From: Streptomyces sp. TLI_053
Lineage (GTDB): Bacteria; Actinomycetota; Actinomycetes; Streptomycetales; Streptomycetaceae
Direction: 5' to 3'
Assembly (NCBI RefSeq): GCF_900105395.1
Contig: NZ_LT629775.1
Location: 9,327,501 to 9,391,500, forward strand
Length of the DNA stretch: 64,000 nucleotides
This document shows, one piece after another, positions 16,201-24,528 of this stretch. Within the stretch, counting starts at the first letter, position 1; each line of letters starts with the position of its first letter. A program made the translations under genes and the position numbers. The notes beneath the pieces were generated by a model. The model was not told the DNA's origin. It did no database searches and saw only the letters and a list, made by a program, of their open reading frames with translations.

Positions 16201-17352
16201 ATGAGCGAGGAACGGAATCCGTACGACGCCAGCAGGATCGTCGTTCTGGAGGGCCTGGAGGCCGTCCGGAAGCGGCCCGGGATGTACCTCGGATCGGTCG
16301 GTGAACGCGGGCTGCACCAGCTGGTGTTCGAGGCCGCCGAGTCCGCCCTGAACGAGATTCTCGGCGGCACCGCCGGCCGGGTCGGGATCACCCTCACCGC
16401 CGACGGCGGTGTCCGTGTCGCGGACGACGGCGGGGGCCACCCGGTCCGGGACGCGGGCCGCGGCGGCGGCCGGGCGTTGGAGGACCGCTTGACGGTGCTC
16501 AGCGGCGGCGCGCCGCGCGACGGCCGGCGCTCGCTCTCGGGCGGATTCTCCGGAATGGGACTGGTGGTCGTCAACGCACTGTCGAGCCGCCTGACGGCGG
16601 AGACACGGCGCGACGCCACCCGCCGGACGCTGGAGTACGCGCGGGGTGTGCGGGTCGCGGTGCCCGACCGCACCGGCCCGGCCGACGGCAGCGGGACCGT
16701 GATCACCTTCTGGCCCGACGCCGAGATCTTCGAGACACTGACGTTCTCGTTCGACACACTGGCCGACCACTTCCGCGAACTGGCCTTCCTGAACCGCGAC
16801 TTCGACATCACCCTGACCGACGACCGCGACCCCGGGGCACCCAGGACCGACCGCTTCCGCTTCCCGGGCGGAGCAAGGGACTGGATCGCGCAGCGCAGCA
16901 CCGTGCCCCACCCGGACGTGCTCGGCTTCGAGCGCGAGTGCGCCGGGATGGAGGGGACCGTCGAAGTCGCCCTGTGCTGGGGCGACTCCGGCGACGAGCG
17001 GGTCGCCTGCTACGCCAACAGCAGGCCCACCCCCGGCGGCGGCACCCACGAACTCGGCTTCCGCGACGGCCTGGCGGCCGCGCTCACCGCCTGGGCCCGG
17101 GAGGAGCAGCGACTCACCCCCGCCGACCCCGACCTCGGCCCCACCCGGCTCGGCGCGGGCCTGACGGCCGTCGTGTCGGTCAAGCTCGACCACCCCGAGT
17201 TCGAGGGGGCCGTCCGCGACCGCCTCGGCAACGCGCCCGTCCGTACCTGCGTCGCCGAGGCCGTCCAGGAGCACCTGACCACCTGGCTCCGCGCCGACCC
17301 GGTCCGGGCGGCGGCCGTGCTCGCCCGCATCCCGGTGACCAGCCGCGACTGA
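16201..17352 (+). CDS. GyrB-like ATPase/transducer protein lacking TOPRIM
   Basis: A 383-residue paralogue of DNA gyrase B that keeps only the GHKL ATPase and transducer domains; full GyrB is about 650-800 residues. The gyrase start 'VLEGLEAVRKRPGMYLGS' is perfect. The ATP site has diverged: the catalytic Glu is kept (Glu44), but the DN pair that binds magnesium is Glu47-Ser48. The D-x-G-x-G motif reads DDGGGHP, and the Gly-rich lid reads 'GGFSGMGLVVVNALS'. There is no EGDSA or DxD TOPRIM segment. It cannot act alone as a topoisomerase; it might be a regulatory decoy or ATP sensor. GGAGGGGG precedes the ATG, and a 36-nt palindrome ends the gene. Confidence 0.85.
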   Translation: MSEERNPYDASRIVVLEGLEAVRKRPGMYLGSVGERGLHQLVFEAAESALNEILGGTAGRVGITLTADGGVRVADDGGGHPVRDAGRGGGRALEDRLTVLSGGAPRDGRRSLSGGFSGMGLVVVNALSSRLTAETRRDATRRTLEYARGVRVAVPDRTGPADGSGTVITFWPDAEIFETLTFSFDTLADHFRELAFLNRDFDITLTDDRDPGAPRTDRFRFPGGARDWIAQRSTVPHPDVLGFERECAGMEGTVEVALCWGDSGDERVACYANSRPTPGGGTHELGFRDGLAAALTAWAREEQRLTPADPDLGPTRLGAGLTAVVSVKLDHPEFEGAVRDRLGNAPVRTCVAEAVQEHLTTWLRADPVRAAAVLARIPVTSRD

Positions 17353-17374
17353 CAGCGGCAGGTGGGACACCGCT

Positions 17375-17410
17375 GGAGCCCGGGCCGGAGTCGACTCCGG
17401 CCCGGGCTCC
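17375..17410 (+). terminator. 36-nt perfect palindrome after the GyrB-like gene
   Basis: The sequence from 17375 to 17410 is a perfect palindrome (18-nt arms), folding as a 16-bp stem with a TCGA loop 23 nt after the stop. It is a strong intrinsic-terminator candidate without a T-tract. Confidence 0.8.
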
Positions 17411-17485
17411 CGGTTGCTGCGCCCGTCGTCGTGCGCCCCCGCGGTCGCCCCGAGAACCAGGTCGCCGAGGGGCCGGTGACAGGGC

Positions 17486-18577
17486 ATGATGCGCACCGTG
17501 CAGACGGCAGAGCAACATCGGGCGCGGTTCACGCTGGTCGGGAGCGGCGGGGGTCCTCCCTGGGGCACCTGTGCCGAAGCGGACGGTTTGTTCGGCCGGC
17601 CGCAGTACAGGAGGTACGAGCTGTTCGGCTGGGCCCCGGAGGACAGTGGGTTGCGCGGCTGGGCCGGCCGCCGCGTGTGGTTGGTGCCGGACGACGAGGT
17701 GCTCGATCCCTGGCTGCTGGAGGACGCCCGGACACTCGACCACGACCTGGGCCCGGGTGGCCTGCTGGTCAGCGGGCTGGACGACCGCGAGGGCCCGCCC
17801 GAGGGCCACCGGGGCCGCGTCCGCCTCCACGACGGGCGCCGATGGCTGGGGGCCTGCCACGAGTTCACCCGGGTCCTGCCGGCCCGGCAGCCGACGGTCC
17901 CGCTGGTGCTCAGAGGGCTTGCGCCGGGCGGAGGGCTCCGCGCGCGCCTCGCCCGGGGCACGCGATCCGCACGGGACCTGGAGTACGCCGTCCTGGAGAT
18001 CCGGGACGACCGGGGAGAGCTGCTCACCGACCTGTCGATGAGGGCCAGGATCGCCGCTTGGCAGCCGTCCTGCCGCGGGACGGGTCTGATCGACCTGGAA
18101 CTCGACGGGGGCCTCGGCACACCCGTCCCCGCCCACGCCCGGCCCGTCTGGGAACGGTGGTTCGCCGGACCGCCGGACGCTCCCGGGGCATGGGCCCGCC
18201 TCGACACCTGCCGTCGTGACGTCTGGCTCGGCCTCGCCCGGGACCGGGCCTGCCGACGCACCCACCGCGATCGGTCGGCCGGTCGTACCTACGAACTCGA
18301 CGGCCGCCACATCACCGACCGGCCCGGCCTCTTCCTGGCCCTCGGCGAGGCGGTGAACGGACCGGGCGGGTACTTCGGCGGGTGCCTGGACGGTCTCGTC
18401 GACTGCCTGCGCGGGAACTACGGTTGCACTGCTCCCGCGACCCTGATCTGGCGGGATGCCGACATCGCCCGTACACACCTGTCCCACACCCTCGGAGCCG
18501 ACGGCCGGTCCCGCGACCTGTTCGCCGCCGTCCTCGGCGTCCTCGCCGAGGCCGGCGTCCAGGTCACGCTCCGGTAG
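17486..18577 (+). CDS. Barstar-domain protein with an uncharacterised N-terminal part
   Basis: A 363-residue protein. Its last 95 residues match barstar, the inhibitor of barnase-type RNases: 'YELDGRHITDRPGLFLALGE', then 'GPGGYFGGCLDGLVDCLRG', and a C-terminal 'VLAEAGVQVTL'. Residues 1-260 are Trp/Gly/Arg-rich, contain 'LRGWAGRRVWLVPDD' and match nothing I recognise. Barstar proteins act as immunity partners of secreted or contact-delivered RNases, but no barnase-like toxin is visible here, so this may be an orphan immunity or a regulatory RNase inhibitor. ATG 17486 is followed by a second in-frame ATG. It is convergent with the hydrolase at 18666. Confidence 0.8.
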   Translation: MMRTVQTAEQHRARFTLVGSGGGPPWGTCAEADGLFGRPQYRRYELFGWAPEDSGLRGWAGRRVWLVPDDEVLDPWLLEDARTLDHDLGPGGLLVSGLDDREGPPEGHRGRVRLHDGRRWLGACHEFTRVLPARQPTVPLVLRGLAPGGGLRARLARGTRSARDLEYAVLEIRDDRGELLTDLSMRARIAAWQPSCRGTGLIDLELDGGLGTPVPAHARPVWERWFAGPPDAPGAWARLDTCRRDVWLGLARDRACRRTHRDRSAGRTYELDGRHITDRPGLFLALGEAVNGPGGYFGGCLDGLVDCLRGNYGCTAPATLIWRDADIARTHLSHTLGADGRSRDLFAAVLGVLAEAGVQVTLR

Positions 18578-18601
18578 CGCCGGTCCGCCCGCCGCACCTA
18601 C

Positions 18602-18620
18602 GGATCCGGCCGCCGGATCC
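18602..18620. terminator. Palindrome between convergent genes
   Basis: GGATCCGGC and GCCGGATCC (18602-18610 and 18612-18620) flank one base between the barstar gene and the convergent hydrolase gene. It could form a short bidirectional hairpin. Confidence 0.4.
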
Positions 18621-18665
18621 CGCCACCTGACGCGGCCGGTGGGTGGCGTCCCCCGGCGGTTCCGG

Positions 18666-20072
18666 TTACCGCAGCAGGAAGTCGTGGACGGCCTGTCGGC
18701 CGGCCGGGTTCTCGGCCCGGTTCTGGACCGAGTGCGCCGCGCCCGGGACGATCACGATCTGCGGACGGTGCGTCAGTTCGGCCTGCTCGTAGAGCAATTC
18801 GTACGGCGTGGAGAGGTCCCGGTCGCCGCCGAGCAGCAGGACCGGCACGTCCGGCAGACGCTGGTGCTGGGGCGGCGCCGGCGGCACCTGCTGGCGCGGC
18901 CAGTGCAGGCAGACCAGCATGCTGCCGAGCCCGGTGGCGGTCGCGGCGTCGTACGGCCAGGTCTGCTCGGCCGTCAGCCGTCGCCGGGTGTGTTCCAGTG
19001 CCGCCGGGCGGCCCGCGACGGGGGTGTCGGTGGTGCCCCAGGGGAAGCGGGAATCGGCGCACAGGGCTGCGGCGTGCAGTCCCTGGCTGAGTTCCCCGGC
19101 CGGGGCGGTGTCGACCTGCCGGTGGACGAACTCGAAGAACTCCTGGAGCTTTTCGGGTCGCCCGGCGGCGGCCTCGTGCAGGATCTCCGGGACCCCGCCG
19201 TAGTCCGGGTCGACGAACTCGTAGCCGGTGAGGGCTCCGAGGAGCCGTGCCCCGTTGTCGTAGCGCCGGACGGTGGCGGCGAGGTCGGCGGCCGGGTCGG
19301 TGGTGCAGCCGGTGGCCCGGCAGGCGGCGCGCAGTACCCGGGCGGTGGCGGGCAGTGCCGCCAGGTCGAGCGGGTCGAAGCCCTGCTGCGGCACCACCGA
19401 GTCGAGCACCAGCCTCGCCACCCGCGCCGGGTGCGCGAGCGCGTACCGTTCGGCGACGAAGCTGCCGTAGGAGACGCCGTCCAGGGTCAGGCGCCTGGCG
19501 CCGAGGGCGCGGCGGAGCAGGTCGATGTCGGCGACGGTGTCCGCCGTGCTGTAGTGGCGGGCGTCCGGGCCGAGGGCGGCGGCGCAGTCGGCGACGGACT
19601 GCCGGCGCGGGACGGCGAGGTCGGAGGACCCCATGTCCTCCTGGAGGCCCGGGCACTGCAGCGCTCCATGGCCGGTGCCGCGCTGGTCGAACATCACCAG
19701 GCGGTAGTCCTCGAGGACGGGTTCCAGCCTGGCCGCCATCCGCTCGATCATCGGGATGCCGGGTTGGCCGGGGCCGCCGGTGAGGAACAGCAGGTCGCCC
19801 CTGGGCGCCGCGCTGTTGCCGGTCATGGCCACCCGGAGGCCGAGGGTGCCGGGCGTGGCGCCGCTGTGGTCGAACGGGACGGTGAGGGTCCCGCAGAGGA
19901 ACCGGGGGGCCTGTGGGCAGGGTGCCTGCCCGGTGATCCCGCCCCCGCCCGCACCGCCGCCGGGCAGCGCGGCCGCGGCGGCGAACCCGGCCGAAGGACC
20001 GGTCAGGGTGCTCCCGGTGAGCACCGCCACGGCGCCCAACAGGGCGGCGACGCGCCCCCGGATGCTCGTCAT
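18666..20072 (-). CDS. Secreted alpha/beta hydrolase (TAP/tripeptidyl aminopeptidase-like)
   Basis: A 468-residue exported hydrolase. Residues 1-35 form a signal peptide ('SIRGRVAALLGAVAVLTGS'), followed by a Cys pair ('APCPQAPRFLCGTLTVPFDH'). The oxyanion region is 'LTGGPGQPG', the nucleophile is Ser in 'DGVSYGSFVAERYA', and Asp in 'LLLGGDRDLSTP' and His in 'GAAHSVQNR' complete the triad. The C-terminal half matches the TAP-like domain of Streptomyces secreted aminopeptidases (SlpD/SlpE type), which trim peptides outside the cell. The ATG at 20072 follows GGAAGG. The barstar gene converges on it. Confidence 0.9.
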   Translation of the reverse strand: MTSIRGRVAALLGAVAVLTGSTLTGPSAGFAAAAALPGGGAGGGGITGQAPCPQAPRFLCGTLTVPFDHSGATPGTLGLRVAMTGNSAAPRGDLLFLTGGPGQPGIPMIERMAARLEPVLEDYRLVMFDQRGTGHGALQCPGLQEDMGSSDLAVPRRQSVADCAAALGPDARHYSTADTVADIDLLRRALGARRLTLDGVSYGSFVAERYALAHPARVARLVLDSVVPQQGFDPLDLAALPATARVLRAACRATGCTTDPAADLAATVRRYDNGARLLGALTGYEFVDPDYGGVPEILHEAAAGRPEKLQEFFEFVHRQVDTAPAGELSQGLHAAALCADSRFPWGTTDTPVAGRPAALEHTRRRLTAEQTWPYDAATATGLGSMLVCLHWPRQQVPPAPPQHQRLPDVPVLLLGGDRDLSTPYELLYEQAELTHRPQIVIVPGAAHSVQNRAENPAGRQAVHDFLLR

Positions 20073-20229
20073 GCTCGTCCTTCCGGCTTCCGATCGTGCC
20101 GGACCCGTGCTGACCCGGCGACGGAAGCAGCCTGCCCCCGCGGACGCCCCGACGGCCCCCGACCGGCGCACGACGCGACCGGGAACCGCCCACCGGAACC
20201 CGAACGGCCGCAGGAACCGGACACCACCG

Positions 20230-20835
20230 TCAAGGAGTCGTTGTCGAGCGGCCGCCGGCCGCCGGGAGGAGTTGGACGACACCGACCCAGGGGGAGTCGC
20301 CCGTCTTCTGGAACGCGCGGACTCTCCACCGCCCTGCGGACAGCGGAACGGTGGCCTGGTCCGGCCGGCCCCTGCCGTCGGGGTAGGGGACGTCGAGGTC
20401 CTTGCCGGCCTCGGCCGCGTCCATGAGGACCGCCGGACCGTCCGTCTCCCAGAGACCGCACTCCTCCCACGCCGTCGCCGGGTCACTCAGCGCGGCCTCG
20501 GCGGCGGCGATCGGTTCGGCGTCGGAGTCGGCGGCGAGCCGGCGCACGAAAGCCCTCGGTCCGGGCAGGAAGCAGGTGCCGGCCGGCTCGTCGCCCAGCA
20601 CCAGTGCGCAGGCGCTGTCGTGGCCGCGCAGGCCGATCACCCCGGCGAGGTCGTCGACCTCGCAGGCCCGGTCGTAGTCGTCGGGTCGGCTGCCGTCGCC
20701 GACGATCCTGCCGTCCTCGGTGCTCCCGCTCCAGTACCGCAGCGCGGACACCGGGACGACGACCAGTGGACCACCCATGGATGGCACCCAGGCAGGCCCG
20801 GGGGCTGCGAGGACGGCATGTCGTTCGGTACTCAT
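20230..20835 (-). CDS. Imm21-like immunity protein
   Basis: A 201-residue soluble protein. 'SMGGPLVVVPVSALRYWSG' followed by 'DYDRACEVDDLAGVI' and 'ALVLGDEPAGTCFLPGP' matches my memory of the immunity protein 21 (Imm21) family, which neutralises polymorphic toxins. Typical members start with a W-x-x-S-x-G-G-P-L motif as here. No toxin gene with PAAR, Rhs or ESX features is next to it, so it looks like an orphan immunity gene. ATG 20835 is the first plausible start; longer upstream reading is low-quality. With the barstar-like gene it makes two immunity-type genes within 3.4 kb. Confidence 0.72.
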   Translation of the reverse strand: MSTERHAVLAAPGPAWVPSMGGPLVVVPVSALRYWSGSTEDGRIVGDGSRPDDYDRACEVDDLAGVIGLRGHDSACALVLGDEPAGTCFLPGPRAFVRRLAADSDAEPIAAAEAALSDPATAWEECGLWETDGPAVLMDAAEAGKDLDVPYPDGRGRPDQATVPLSAGRWRVRAFQKTGDSPWVGVVQLLPAAGGRSTTTP

Positions 20836-20967
20836 GCACGCAGCGTGCCACCGACCAGTGACAAGCAAGGAACGCGGGCGGGTTCGGCCGGGGCGGCGGG
20901 CAACGGCCGGGACCGGGCCCGGCCGGGAGGGCGGGCGCTGTGTTACGTTCCGGGACAAGGGGGCGAC

Positions 20968-21660
20968 ATGGACGGGACGTCGGGGGCAGCACGCGAGGAA
21001 CTCGACCGGCTGGGCCGGTCGCTGCGTGACCAGATGGTCGTACTGATCACCGGACTGACCGTCCGTGTGCACCTGCGCCGGTTGTCCGTCGGCGAGCCGA
21101 AGGTCGCCGACGAGAGGGATCCGTCGCGCTACCACTGTTCGGCGATGTACCAGGGTGATCGTCCGGCGAGGAGCACGGCTGCCGGGACGGCCTCCCGTGC
21201 GGTCGATCTGCTTCGCGCGGCGGGCTGGGAGGTCGCGGTGTCGGAGGAGGACGACGACGGGCGGCTGTGGACGGTGGTCGCCGCCCACCGGGACGGCAGC
21301 ACCGTCCGGGTCCTGACGAGCGACGACACACCCGCCGTGGTGTTCCGGGGGTGGACACCGGCTCTGGTGCTGCGCCCGTCGCAGCCGGCCGGGAGCCCGG
21401 AGCCGGAGCCGGAGCGGACGCCGGGGACCGTCACACCCGGCTATGTGCTGTGTTACGAGTGCGACGGCCTGGGGCGCTGCCCGGGGTGCGGCGGCCGAGG
21501 ATGGGTTCCGCGCACGTCCGACGGGTCCGACCGCAGGAAGCGGTGCGGGGAATGCGCCACGAGGAGGGTCTGCCCGATCTGCCGGGGGGCTGGCCAGTTG
21601 GCGGTCCACGATCTGTCGACGTACCAGCGCGGCTACTACCCGGACCTGGCGCAGGACTGA
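20968..21660 (+). CDS. Zinc-ribbon (DnaJ-type CxxCxGxG) protein
   Basis: A 230-residue protein of unknown function. The C-terminal 65 residues carry four CxxC pairs in DnaJ-like arrangement: 'CYECDGLGRCPGCGGRGW' and, after a basic spacer, 'CGECATRRVCPICRGAG'. These should bind two zinc ions. Residues 1-150 resemble no family that I know, except an alternating beta pattern with 'AGWEVAVSEEDDDGRLWTV', a layout seen in small actinomycete proteins that sense or bind protein partners. The ATG at 20968 is preferred because upstream in-frame sequence is the antisense of the Imm21 gene. A hairpin follows between it and the convergent DUF1905 gene. Confidence 0.7.
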   Translation: MDGTSGAAREELDRLGRSLRDQMVVLITGLTVRVHLRRLSVGEPKVADERDPSRYHCSAMYQGDRPARSTAAGTASRAVDLLRAAGWEVAVSEEDDDGRLWTVVAAHRDGSTVRVLTSDDTPAVVFRGWTPALVLRPSQPAGSPEPEPERTPGTVTPGYVLCYECDGLGRCPGCGGRGWVPRTSDGSDRRKRCGECATRRVCPICRGAGQLAVHDLSTYQRGYYPDLAQD

Positions 21661-21680
21661 CCGAGGCCGTGCGGACAGCC

Positions 21681-21715
21681 CCGGGCCGGGCCGGAGTGGT
21701 GTCGGCCCGGCCCGG
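21681..21715. terminator. Bidirectional hairpin between convergent genes
   Basis: Arms 21681-21693 and 21703-21715 form a perfect 13-bp GC stem with a 9-nt loop between the zinc-ribbon gene stop and the DUF1905 gene stop. Confidence 0.75.
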
Positions 21716-21719
21716 CGGA

Positions 21720-22154
21720 TCACCCGCGCAGCGAGGCGACGGCCTGCTCGATGCGCCGCTGCCGCGTCTCCGGCTTCTTCGCGCTCTCGACGGCGCGCAC
21801 GTGCTCGCGCTTCCGGTTGAACGAGAGGCGGTCGTACGCGGCGCGCGCGGCCGGGTCGGCGGCTAGGGCCCGGGCGAAGTCCGCGGGTTCGTCGACGACG
21901 CGGGGTTCGGTGTCGAGCTGGACGTCGACCTCGACCTCCTCGCCGATCTCGACCTCGGCGGCCTGCCGGTTGGCATTGCTGAGGCCGAGCAGGTGGCGCC
22001 CGCGCAGGATGGCGACGCGGCTCCGCCAGGAATGCCCGTTGACGGTGATCGTCACCGGCGGCCGCGCGCCGCCGCCGAGTGCCGCCACCACCTCGGGCGG
22101 GACCTCCAGTCCCCGCATGGGCTCGGGCGGTTCGACGAGGGTGCGGAACTTCAC
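21720..22154 (-). CDS. DUF1905/YdeI-like protein
   Basis: A 144-residue protein with two small domains. Residues about 1-85 resemble DUF1905, a beta-barrel ('VEPPEPMRGLEVPPEVVAAL', 'VTITVNGHSWRSRVAILRG'). Residues about 95-140 carry the bacteriocin-protection YdeI/OmpD-associated helical motif ('FARALAADPAARAAYDRLS', 'KREHVRAVESAKKPETR'). The family's biochemical role is unknown. The start is GTG 22154 with AAGGAG 6-7 nt upstream. It is convergent with the zinc-ribbon gene. Confidence 0.85.
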   Translation of the reverse strand: MKFRTLVEPPEPMRGLEVPPEVVAALGGGARPPVTITVNGHSWRSRVAILRGRHLLGLSNANRQAAEVEIGEEVEVDVQLDTEPRVVDEPADFARALAADPAARAAYDRLSFNRKREHVRAVESAKKPETRQRRIEQAVASLRG

Positions 22155-22310
22155 GGGGTGCTCCTTGACGGTCGGTCGGCGCGGCCGGTGTCGGCCACGG
22201 ACCACAGCTTCTCGCGTCCGCCGCGGGGACACATCCGTAGTGACCACGGAGAGCACTGCGGAGAGCGCCACGGAGCCGCTCACGGAGGCCGACCGTCACC
22301 GGGCGGGCCC

Positions 22311-22380
22311 GGTCCCGCGTCCCAGGTCCCGCGTCCCAGGCCCCGTGTTCCAGGTCCCGTGTTCCAGGCCCCGTGTTCTA
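22311..22380. repeat. Five 14-bp tandem repeats at the 3' end of the metallopeptidase gene
   Basis: Units at 22311, 22325, 22339, 22353 and 22367 follow the pattern GGTCCCGYGTYCCA with few changes. The metallopeptidase stop codon (complement of 22378-22380) lies in the last unit, so the array sits directly downstream of that gene. Confidence 0.9.
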
Positions 22381-23283
22381 GGTCTTGAGATAAGGCTTCA
22401 GGGTCGGGCTCCAGGACTTCTCCATCTGCCGGAACTCGCCCGGGCACCGGTCCGCCCGGTCTTGCGGCAGGACGCCGTCGGGGTTGCGCTCGGTCTGGAC
22501 GACCGGGGCGTACCGGTCGGGGTCCGAGCCGTAGAGCCAGCACACCCAGTTGAAGTAGCGCTGGGCATTCAGCGAGTGCTCGTCCGCGTAGGCCTTCAGC
22601 GGCTCCTCACCCTTCGCGGCCGCGTCCGCCAGCGCGGCGTAGGCCGTGATGGTGCTCAGCGCGTATCCGACGTGGCGCTCGTCGCCGGAGGCGAGCAGCA
22701 GGGCGGACAGCTGGTCCGCCGCGTCCTCCTCCTTGCCCACGACCGGCAGGTCGTACAGGCTCACCAGCGCGTGGCCGAGTTCGTGGAGGACTGCCTCGTT
22801 GGTCACGCCGACGAGGTCCTGGTCGAGCTGCGCCGAGCGTTCCTGGGCGGTTCCCTCGGTCTGCTGCTCGGCGAGCAGGGGCGCGAGCGCCTCGAGGTAC
22901 TCGTAGCAGAAGGTGATGTCCCGGGCCTGCGGGTCCCAGAACGCGTTGGCCTCCCCGCAACTGGCGGCGTGCAGCGGGATGTCCCGGGGCAGCACGACCC
23001 GTTCCGAGGCGTAGGCCGCGATGTCCTCGAGGACCGCGTTCTGCGAGAGGAAGGCCTGCATGTTCTCGTCCTCGGGTGTCAGACCCGCCTCGTAGGAGGG
23101 GACGAGCACACCCTCCTCGGCGGGCTCCGCGACCCGCTCGACCGGTGCGCGCGCCCCGGTCGTGGCCCCGGCCCCGACCGGAGTCCCGAGCAGCCCCACC
23201 AGCGCGAACGGCACCGCCGCCGCCCACCGTAACCGGCCCCCGCTCCTCCAGCTCACGACGACCACCTCGCCGGCTCGATCCAC
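22378..23283 (-). CDS. Secreted DUF4344-type metallopeptidase
   Basis: A 301-residue exported protein. A signal peptide ('AAAVPFALVGLLGTPVGA') is followed by a domain with the zinc motif HELGH ('NEAVLHELGHALVSLYDLP') and downstream acidic 'GKEEDAADQLS', which supplies a third ligand as in gluzincins. Cysteines in 'HAASCGEANAFW', 'ITFCYEYLEAL' and 'NWVCWLYGS' may form disulfides. This is the layout of DUF4344 putative metallopeptidases, whose substrates are unknown. The start is GTG 23283 behind AAGGGGAG; GTG 23256 is a possible shorter start. A 14-bp minisatellite begins at its stop codon. Confidence 0.85.
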   Translation of the reverse strand: MDRAGEVVVVSWRSGGRLRWAAAVPFALVGLLGTPVGAGATTGARAPVERVAEPAEEGVLVPSYEAGLTPEDENMQAFLSQNAVLEDIAAYASERVVLPRDIPLHAASCGEANAFWDPQARDITFCYEYLEALAPLLAEQQTEGTAQERSAQLDQDLVGVTNEAVLHELGHALVSLYDLPVVGKEEDAADQLSALLLASGDERHVGYALSTITAYAALADAAAKGEEPLKAYADEHSLNAQRYFNWVCWLYGSDPDRYAPVVQTERNPDGVLPQDRADRCPGEFRQMEKSWSPTLKPYLKT

Positions 23284-23473
23284 CGCTCCCCTTCAGCATG
23301 CGCCCACCCCCGCACCGCCTGCATCCGCTGCGGAGGGGGCGCGCCGGCGGCGGGGCGGGGCGACTCCGCCGGACCGGCTTCCCGCCGGAGGCCCATGTCC
23401 GGGGCCCCATGTCCGGGGCCCACCTTCGGAGCGCGTCACGAGGCGGGCCCGTCACGAGGCCCGTCGGGGGCCG

Positions 23474-24415
23474 TCAGGGAGTGAGCGCGCGGAGCAGCAG
23501 CAGGCCCTCGGCGGAGGGGCTCCCCGGTGCGGCCTGGTAGACCACGAGCTGCTGGTCCGGGGCGCTGTTGACCGTCAGCGTCTCGTAGTGCAGGTCGAGG
23601 TCGCCGATCCGGGGATGGTGCAGCAGCTTGCTCCCGCCGGTCTTTCCGTGCACCTCGTGGCGGGCCCACAGCCGGCCGAACTCGGGGCTCTTCAAGGAGA
23701 GTTCGCCGACGAGTTCGATGAGGAGGCGGTCCTCGCGGTCACGGCCCGCGGCGGAGCGCAGGGCGGCGACGGCGTCGTGGGCGGCCCGGTCCCAGTCGCG
23801 GTGGAAGGTGCGGGCGGCCGGGTCGAGGAAGGTCATCCGGACCAGGTTGTCCACCGGGGCGAAGGCCGTGTACAGCGCGGCCGCCGGCGGGTTGAGGGCG
23901 AGGACGTCGAGGGCCGGCCCGACGACCAGGGCGGGGGTGTCCAGGCTGTCCAGGAGGTGCCGCAGCGCGGGCGAGGGCCGCCCGGGGGCCCGGTGGCGCG
24001 GCCGGTGGGCCGGGCGCGGGGCAGCGAGGCGGAGCAGGTGCGCGGCGGCGTGCTCGTCCAGGCGGAGGGCCCGGGCCACCGCGTTCAGCAACTGGGCGGA
24101 GGGGGTGCGTTCGCGGCCCTGTTCCAGCCGGGTGTAGTAGTCGGTGCTCACCCCGGCCAGCACGGCGACCTCCTCGCGGCGCAGTCCGGGTACCCGCCGG
24201 TGGCCGACGCGGGGGATGCCCACCTGGTCCGGCGTGAGGTGTTCCCGGCGGGCCCGCAGGTACTCGCCGAGGGGGTTGTCGTGCTGCCCGGCCCGCCCCG
24301 CACCCTGCGCGCCGCCGTCCCGGGGCCGGTCGTCCCGGGGCCGGTCGTCCCGGGGGCCGCCGTCCCGCCGTCCGTCGGGGCGTTCGAGCGGCTGCGCTGG
24401 TCCGTCGGTGTGCAT
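23474..24415 (-). CDS. XRE-family regulator with MmyB-like ligand domain
   Basis: A 313-residue transcription factor. After a disordered Asp/Arg/Pro-rich N-terminus, residues about 48-115 form the HTH ('PLGEYLRARREHLTPDQVGI', 'GLRREEVAVLAGVSTDYYTR', 'LEQGRERTPSAQLLNAVARA'). Residues about 145-310 form the MmyB-like PAS-fold ligand domain ('LDVLALNPPAAALYTAF', 'DPAARTFHRDWDRAA'). This architecture is common in actinomycetes, where such genes usually regulate a divergent enzyme or oxidoreductase gene. Here the divergent neighbour is the amidohydrolase at 24529, 114 bp away, its likely target. Confidence 0.92.
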   Translation of the reverse strand: MHTDGPAQPLERPDGRRDGGPRDDRPRDDRPRDGGAQGAGRAGQHDNPLGEYLRARREHLTPDQVGIPRVGHRRVPGLRREEVAVLAGVSTDYYTRLEQGRERTPSAQLLNAVARALRLDEHAAAHLLRLAAPRPAHRPRHRAPGRPSPALRHLLDSLDTPALVVGPALDVLALNPPAAALYTAFAPVDNLVRMTFLDPAARTFHRDWDRAAHDAVAALRSAAGRDREDRLLIELVGELSLKSPEFGRLWARHEVHGKTGGSKLLHHPRIGDLDLHYETLTVNSAPDQQLVVYQAAPGSPSAEGLLLLRALTP

Positions 24416-24528
24416 GCGGTCGAGGCTACGGGGCGGCCGGGGCGGTGCGAAGCCCCGAGCGGGGGTGGGCCGCACCCAGGAACACTGCGGCCTGGAGGCG
24501 GCGGCGACCCGCTGCCAGCGTGGAGGGC

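Noticed and set aside
19756..20967. Long N-terminal extension of the zinc-ribbon protein
   Set aside because: This part is the antisense of the hydrolase and Imm21 genes; ATG 20968 is the sensible start.
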